This document shows positions 61,392 through 64,000 of a DNA stretch of 64,000 nucleotides, piece by piece (the stretch's first letter is position 1; the number at the start of each line of letters is the position of its first letter). Both the position numbers and the translations under genes were made by a program. Source of the stretch: Parabacteroides acidifaciens. Its GTDB lineage: Bacteria > Bacteroidota > Bacteroidia > Bacteroidales > Tannerellaceae. The notes below the pieces were generated by a model. It ran no database searches. It saw only the letters and a program-made list of their open reading frames with translations, and was not told the DNA's origin. Where the stretch lies: contig NZ_QREV01000002.1 in the NCBI RefSeq assembly GCF_003363715.1, forward strand, positions 62,001 through 126,000, in the 5' to 3' direction.

Positions 61392-62198
61392 TTATTTGCT
61401 CGCCTTCAATCCCCGTATAACCGAGGAGGTGAAGCCGGAAAGTTCCATTTCGTTCAAACCTTTAATCGTGATACCGCCCGGTGTCGTGACCTTGTCGATT
61501 TCCATTTCCGGGTTGCTTTTGTTTTCTAACAACAGGTCGACTGCGCCTTTCACGGTATGGACTACGATTTCCTGCGCTTGCTTCGGGTAGAAACCCAATT
61601 CGACACCGCCTTCGATTGCGGCACGGATATAGCGCAGGGCAAAGGCGATACCGCTGGAAGCCAGGGCTGTTCCGGCTGACATCAGGCGTTCTTCCACCAG
61701 CATCGCATTTCCCAATTCATTAAAGATATCGATGATCAGGTCTGTCTGTTCTTTGGAGGCATTACGGGCAGCGACGAATGTCATGCTGCTGAGTACTTCG
61801 ATGGCTGTATTCGGCATGATACGGAAAATCGTCGGAGTGGCCAGGCAATCGTCGAAACCTGTGTTTTTAGTCAGATAGGTGTTCAACAGGTCGAACGTGA
61901 TACCGGCGGCGACAGAAACGATTATCTGTTTGTCGTAATTGAGCACGCCTTTGATCTGGTCGACAATCTCTTCGACGCGCCACGGCTTAACGGCGATAAC
62001 GATAATGTCGGCTTCTTTTACCGCTTCCACATTGTCCAGCGACAGGACAAAGTCGGGATCAGCCTTTTTCATTTTCTCCAAAGTAGCCTCCGACTGTGCT
62101 GTACAAGTGATGTCGGATGCTTTGAACCTGTTTCCTTTTGCCAGTCCCCGTGCAATAGCGCCCCCAATGTTTCCGGCGCCGATAATCGTTATTTTCAT
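61392..62198 (-). CDS. proC: pyrroline-5-carboxylate reductase
   Basis: A 268-residue enzyme, last step of proline synthesis. The NADPH Rossmann motif is IIGAGNIGGAIARGL (about 5-19), followed by DIIVIAVKPWRVEEI, the FRIMPNTAIEV segment (about 126-136) and the C-terminal VTTPGGITIKGLNEMELSG that forms the dimer and proline site. A -7 box TATCTTTG (minus, 62236-62229) lies about 31 bp upstream. Confidence 0.95.
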   Translation of the reverse strand: MKITIIGAGNIGGAIARGLAKGNRFKASDITCTAQSEATLEKMKKADPDFVLSLDNVEAVKEADIIVIAVKPWRVEEIVDQIKGVLNYDKQIIVSVAAGITFDLLNTYLTKNTGFDDCLATPTIFRIMPNTAIEVLSSMTFVAARNASKEQTDLIIDIFNELGNAMLVEERLMSAGTALASSGIAFALRYIRAAIEGGVELGFYPKQAQEIVVHTVKGAVDLLLENKSNPEMEIDKVTTPGGITIKGLNEMELSGFTSSVIRGLKASK

Positions 62199-62239
62199 GT
62201 CTTTTTAATTACTAATTATTAAGGGTTACAAAGATATGA

Positions 62240-62276
62240 ATTTAATTGTCAATAGTTCATTGTCCGTTGTCAATTA
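62240..62276. repeat. degenerate heptamer array (GTCAATT type) upstream of the C1 peptidase
   Basis: AATTGTCAATAG, ATTGTCCG and TTGTCAATT units form a loosely inverted array in the proC/peptidase divergent gap. One ATTG unit (TTG at 62260-62262) stands 20 bases before the -7 box TATCTTTG of the peptidase gene. Confidence 0.65.
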
Positions 62277-62290
62277 AAATAGTATCTTTG
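62260..62290 (+). promoter_or_regulatory. promoter of the C1 peptidase gene
   Basis: TTG (62260-62262), 20 bases, TATCTTTG (62283-62290), 42 bp before the ATG at 62333. The -33 element is supplied by the heptamer array. Confidence 0.65.
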
Positions 62291-62332
62291 CCCATCAGAA
62301 TTAATCTTATAACAAAATATAAACAGATTTAC

Positions 62333-63550
62333 ATGAAAAAGACAATTTTTGCAGTTGGTATGCTGTTCGCCATGACGATGTCTGCAACCATTCATGCACA
62401 GGATTCGGAGAAGAAAGACAATGAAGAAGGCTTTGTGTTTACGACGGTAAAGGAAAACCCGATAACCTCGGTTAAAAATCAGAATCGTGCCGGAACCTGC
62501 TGGTGTTATTCAACGATGGCATTCCTGGAATCGGAATTGCTTCGTATGGGAAAGGGGGAATATGATCTATCCGAAATGTATATAGTTTACAATACTTATC
62601 TGGATCGTGCAGATGCAGCCGTGCGTACTCATGGAGATGTATCTTTCTCACAGGGAGGTTCTTTCTATGATGTCATGTATGGCATGAAAACATTCGGACT
62701 GGTTCCGGAAGCAGAGATGCGTCCGGGCGTGATGTATGGCGATACATTGAGCAATCATACCGAACTTTCCGCTCTTACGGATGCAATGGTGGCAGCTGTT
62801 GCCAAAGGCAGACTGCGTAAATTGCAGTCGGACGACAATAACGCTATGTTGTGGAAAAAGGCGGTTGCTGCCGTTCATGAAATATATTTGGGCAAAGCTC
62901 CCGAAAAGTTCACTTATAAAGGAAAGGAATATACTCCGAAGTCATTCTATGAATCTACAGGTCTGAATCCTTCTGACTATGTGTCTTTGACGTCTTATAC
63001 GCATCGTCCGTTCTATACGGAGTTCCCGATCGAAGTCCAGGATAACTGGCGTCATGGTATGTCTTACAATTTGCCAATCGACGAACTGATGGAAGTATTT
63101 GACAATGCCGTTAATACCGGTTATACGATTGCTTGGGGAGCTGATGTGAGCGAAGCCGGCTTTACTCGCGATGGTGTAGCTGTTATGCCTGATGGTGAAA
63201 AGATCCAGGAACTGAGTGGCTCTGACATGGCTCATTGGTTGAAAATGAAACCGGAAGAAAAGAAACTGAATACGAAGCCCCAACCACAGAAATGGTGCAC
63301 GCAGGCAGAACGTCAGTTGGCTTATGATAACTACGAAACGACAGACGACCATGGTATGCAGATCTATGGTATTGCGAAAGATCAGGAAGGTAATGACTAC
63401 TATATGGTGAAGAACTCTTGGGGTACGGATAACAAATATAAAGGAACCTGGTATGCTTCCAAGGCTTTTGTCCGTTACAAAACCATGAACATCGTTGTTC
63501 ACAAAGATGCACTTCCTAAAGCTATCAAGGCTAAATTAGGTATTAAATAA
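62333..63550 (+). CDS. exported C1-family cysteine peptidase (bleomycin hydrolase/PepC-like)
   Basis: A 405-residue protein. The ATG at 62333 gives a clean signal peptide (MKKTIFAVGMLFAMTMSATIHAQ, in part); the open frame upstream from 62246 is repeat-derived and overlaps the promoter. Catalytic residues are the Cys in QNRAGTCWCYSTMAF (about 46-60), the His in TTDDHGMQIYG (about 345) and the Asn in MVKNSWGTDN (about 367). This fits the aminopeptidase C branch of papain-like enzymes. Export to the periplasm distinguishes it from cytoplasmic PepC. It is monocistronic. Confidence 0.92.
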   Translation: MKKTIFAVGMLFAMTMSATIHAQDSEKKDNEEGFVFTTVKENPITSVKNQNRAGTCWCYSTMAFLESELLRMGKGEYDLSEMYIVYNTYLDRADAAVRTHGDVSFSQGGSFYDVMYGMKTFGLVPEAEMRPGVMYGDTLSNHTELSALTDAMVAAVAKGRLRKLQSDDNNAMLWKKAVAAVHEIYLGKAPEKFTYKGKEYTPKSFYESTGLNPSDYVSLTSYTHRPFYTEFPIEVQDNWRHGMSYNLPIDELMEVFDNAVNTGYTIAWGADVSEAGFTRDGVAVMPDGEKIQELSGSDMAHWLKMKPEEKKLNTKPQPQKWCTQAERQLAYDNYETTDDHGMQIYGIAKDQEGNDYYMVKNSWGTDNKYKGTWYASKAFVRYKTMNIVVHKDALPKAIKAKLGIK

Positions 63551-63570
63551 ACAGAGACGGAATCCATATA

Positions 63571-63620
63571 AAAAAACAGAGGCTATCCCATAGGAACGGG
63601 AGAAGCCTCTGTTTTTTTAT
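63571..63620. terminator. bidirectional terminator between C1 peptidase and NlpE-like genes
   Basis: AAAAAACAGAGGCT (63571-63584) pairs with AGCCTCTGTTTTTTT (63604-63618), with an inner TCCC/GGGA stem. T runs follow on both strands, and genes converge on it. Confidence 0.9.
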
Positions 63621-63648
63621 ATAAAGATGTGTAGCGAAGATGTTTTAT

Positions 63649-64000
63649 CTATTGTACGAGTGTCAGCGTATAATTGAGATCGGAAGCAGCCTTCTGCAAA
63701 TCCTGGTTCAACATTGTCAGGCTGTCGCCTTCTGCCTGGAAATAGAAGACCATGCTACCGTCGCTTGGGATCAGTTCATATACAATTGCGCTTGCATCGG
63801 CCGGAGTGCCTTTCTTCACTTTGCGCTTGCCGGTGGAAGTAAACGTCTGGTCTTTGTTGTTCTCCGCTTCCAGATAAGTGGCATCCAGTTCGTAAACACC
63901 ATCATCGCTATCCTGCTGATAATACAGAGTCAGATCATAAACAATACCGGGACCATCGGCAGCCGGAACCGTGCCTTTATATTTTTTCTGTACGACTGCA
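63649..64000 (-). CDS. NlpE-like lipoprotein, C-terminal part (5' end outside window)
   Basis: Reading leftward from the window edge, 116 codons end in TAG at 63651-63649. The visible protein runs AVVQKKYKGTVPAADGPGI ... and continues with strands VYDLTLYYQQDSDDGVYELD, TYLEAENNKDQTFTSTGKRK and a YELIPSDGSMVFYFQ segment, the beta-barrel pattern of the NlpE N-terminal domain. In E. coli NlpE senses surface contact and copper and carries a CxxC near this position; here the equivalent is AADG, without cysteines. Signal peptide and lipobox lie beyond the window. Family call is by pattern, moderately sure. Confidence 0.65.
   Translation of the reverse strand, partial: AVVQKKYKGTVPAADGPGIVYDLTLYYQQDSDDGVYELDATYLEAENNKDQTFTSTGKRKVKKGTPADASAIVYELIPSDGSMVFYFQAEGDSLTMLNQDLQKAASDLNYTLTLVQ

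Overview
The window is a contiguous piece of chromosome from a Bacteroidales gut bacterium, most likely Parabacteroides or a close relative. This rests on SusC/SusD pairs with an ECF sigma/FecR switch, the Bacteroidota -7 promoter word (TAnnTTTG) before many genes, an N-succinylornithine-type carbamoyltransferase, a DPE2-like 4-alpha-glucanotransferase and a MtaB/LpxL/PagL-like envelope set. I saw no rRNA, tRNA, CRISPR array, insertion sequence or prophage. The species is inferred from gene content, not from a database search.

Layout. 1-6.2 kb: end of a PlsC acyltransferase, a Wzi-like outer-membrane protein, an alpha/beta hydrolase, a TPR histidine kinase and an HD hydrolase. 6.2-15.2 kb: a polysaccharide utilisation locus (ECF sigma, FecR anti-sigma, SusC with STN domain, SusD, six-hairpin glycosidase). 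Its SusC, SusD and glycosidase genes are clearly more AT-rich than their surroundings, and the sigma/anti-sigma to susC gap carries signs of an antisense small RNA. 15.7-18.1 kb: a serine hydrolase translationally coupled to a GntP permease. 18.2-26.1 kb: core genes rpsF-rpsR-rplI, an amidase, an MCE protein, dnaA and a B12-dependent ribonucleotide reductase. 26.2-36.8 kb: 4-alpha-glucanotransferase, bactofilin, folB, an [FeFe]-hydrogenase-like protein, a PNGase F lipoprotein, MarC, a glycosyltransferase, LpxL and MtaB. 36.8-46.3 kb: PagL-like deacylase, HipA/HipB, a beta-propeller lipoprotein, an acyl-CoA ligase, a tiny acidic lipoprotein, a TonB receptor and ApbE. 46.5-52.4 kb: arginine-pathway carbamoyltransferase and three tandem AAA-ATPase/PD-(D/E)XK genes. 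52.4-62.2 kb: proline metabolism, both synthesis (proA, proB, proC) and breakdown (P5C dehydrogenase, proline dehydrogenase), around an acyl-CoA ligase with its XRE-cupin regulator and a ferredoxin. 62.3-64 kb: a C1 peptidase and the end of an NlpE-like gene.

The most unusual content is intergenic. Four gaps hold mirror-symmetric elements of 86-88 bp built from 8-bp palindromic cores of the form ACnnnnGT spaced exactly 22 bp apart. The core word is shared inside an element but differs between elements. Two further interspersed families are present: heptamer arrays (AATTGAC / AATTATG) at gene borders, and paired palindromes with a TTGAC loop. The heptamer arrays extend into the apparent N-termini of several genes and supply part of one promoter.

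All calls come from reading the sequence by eye. Domain names are family recognition from motifs, and no search was run.
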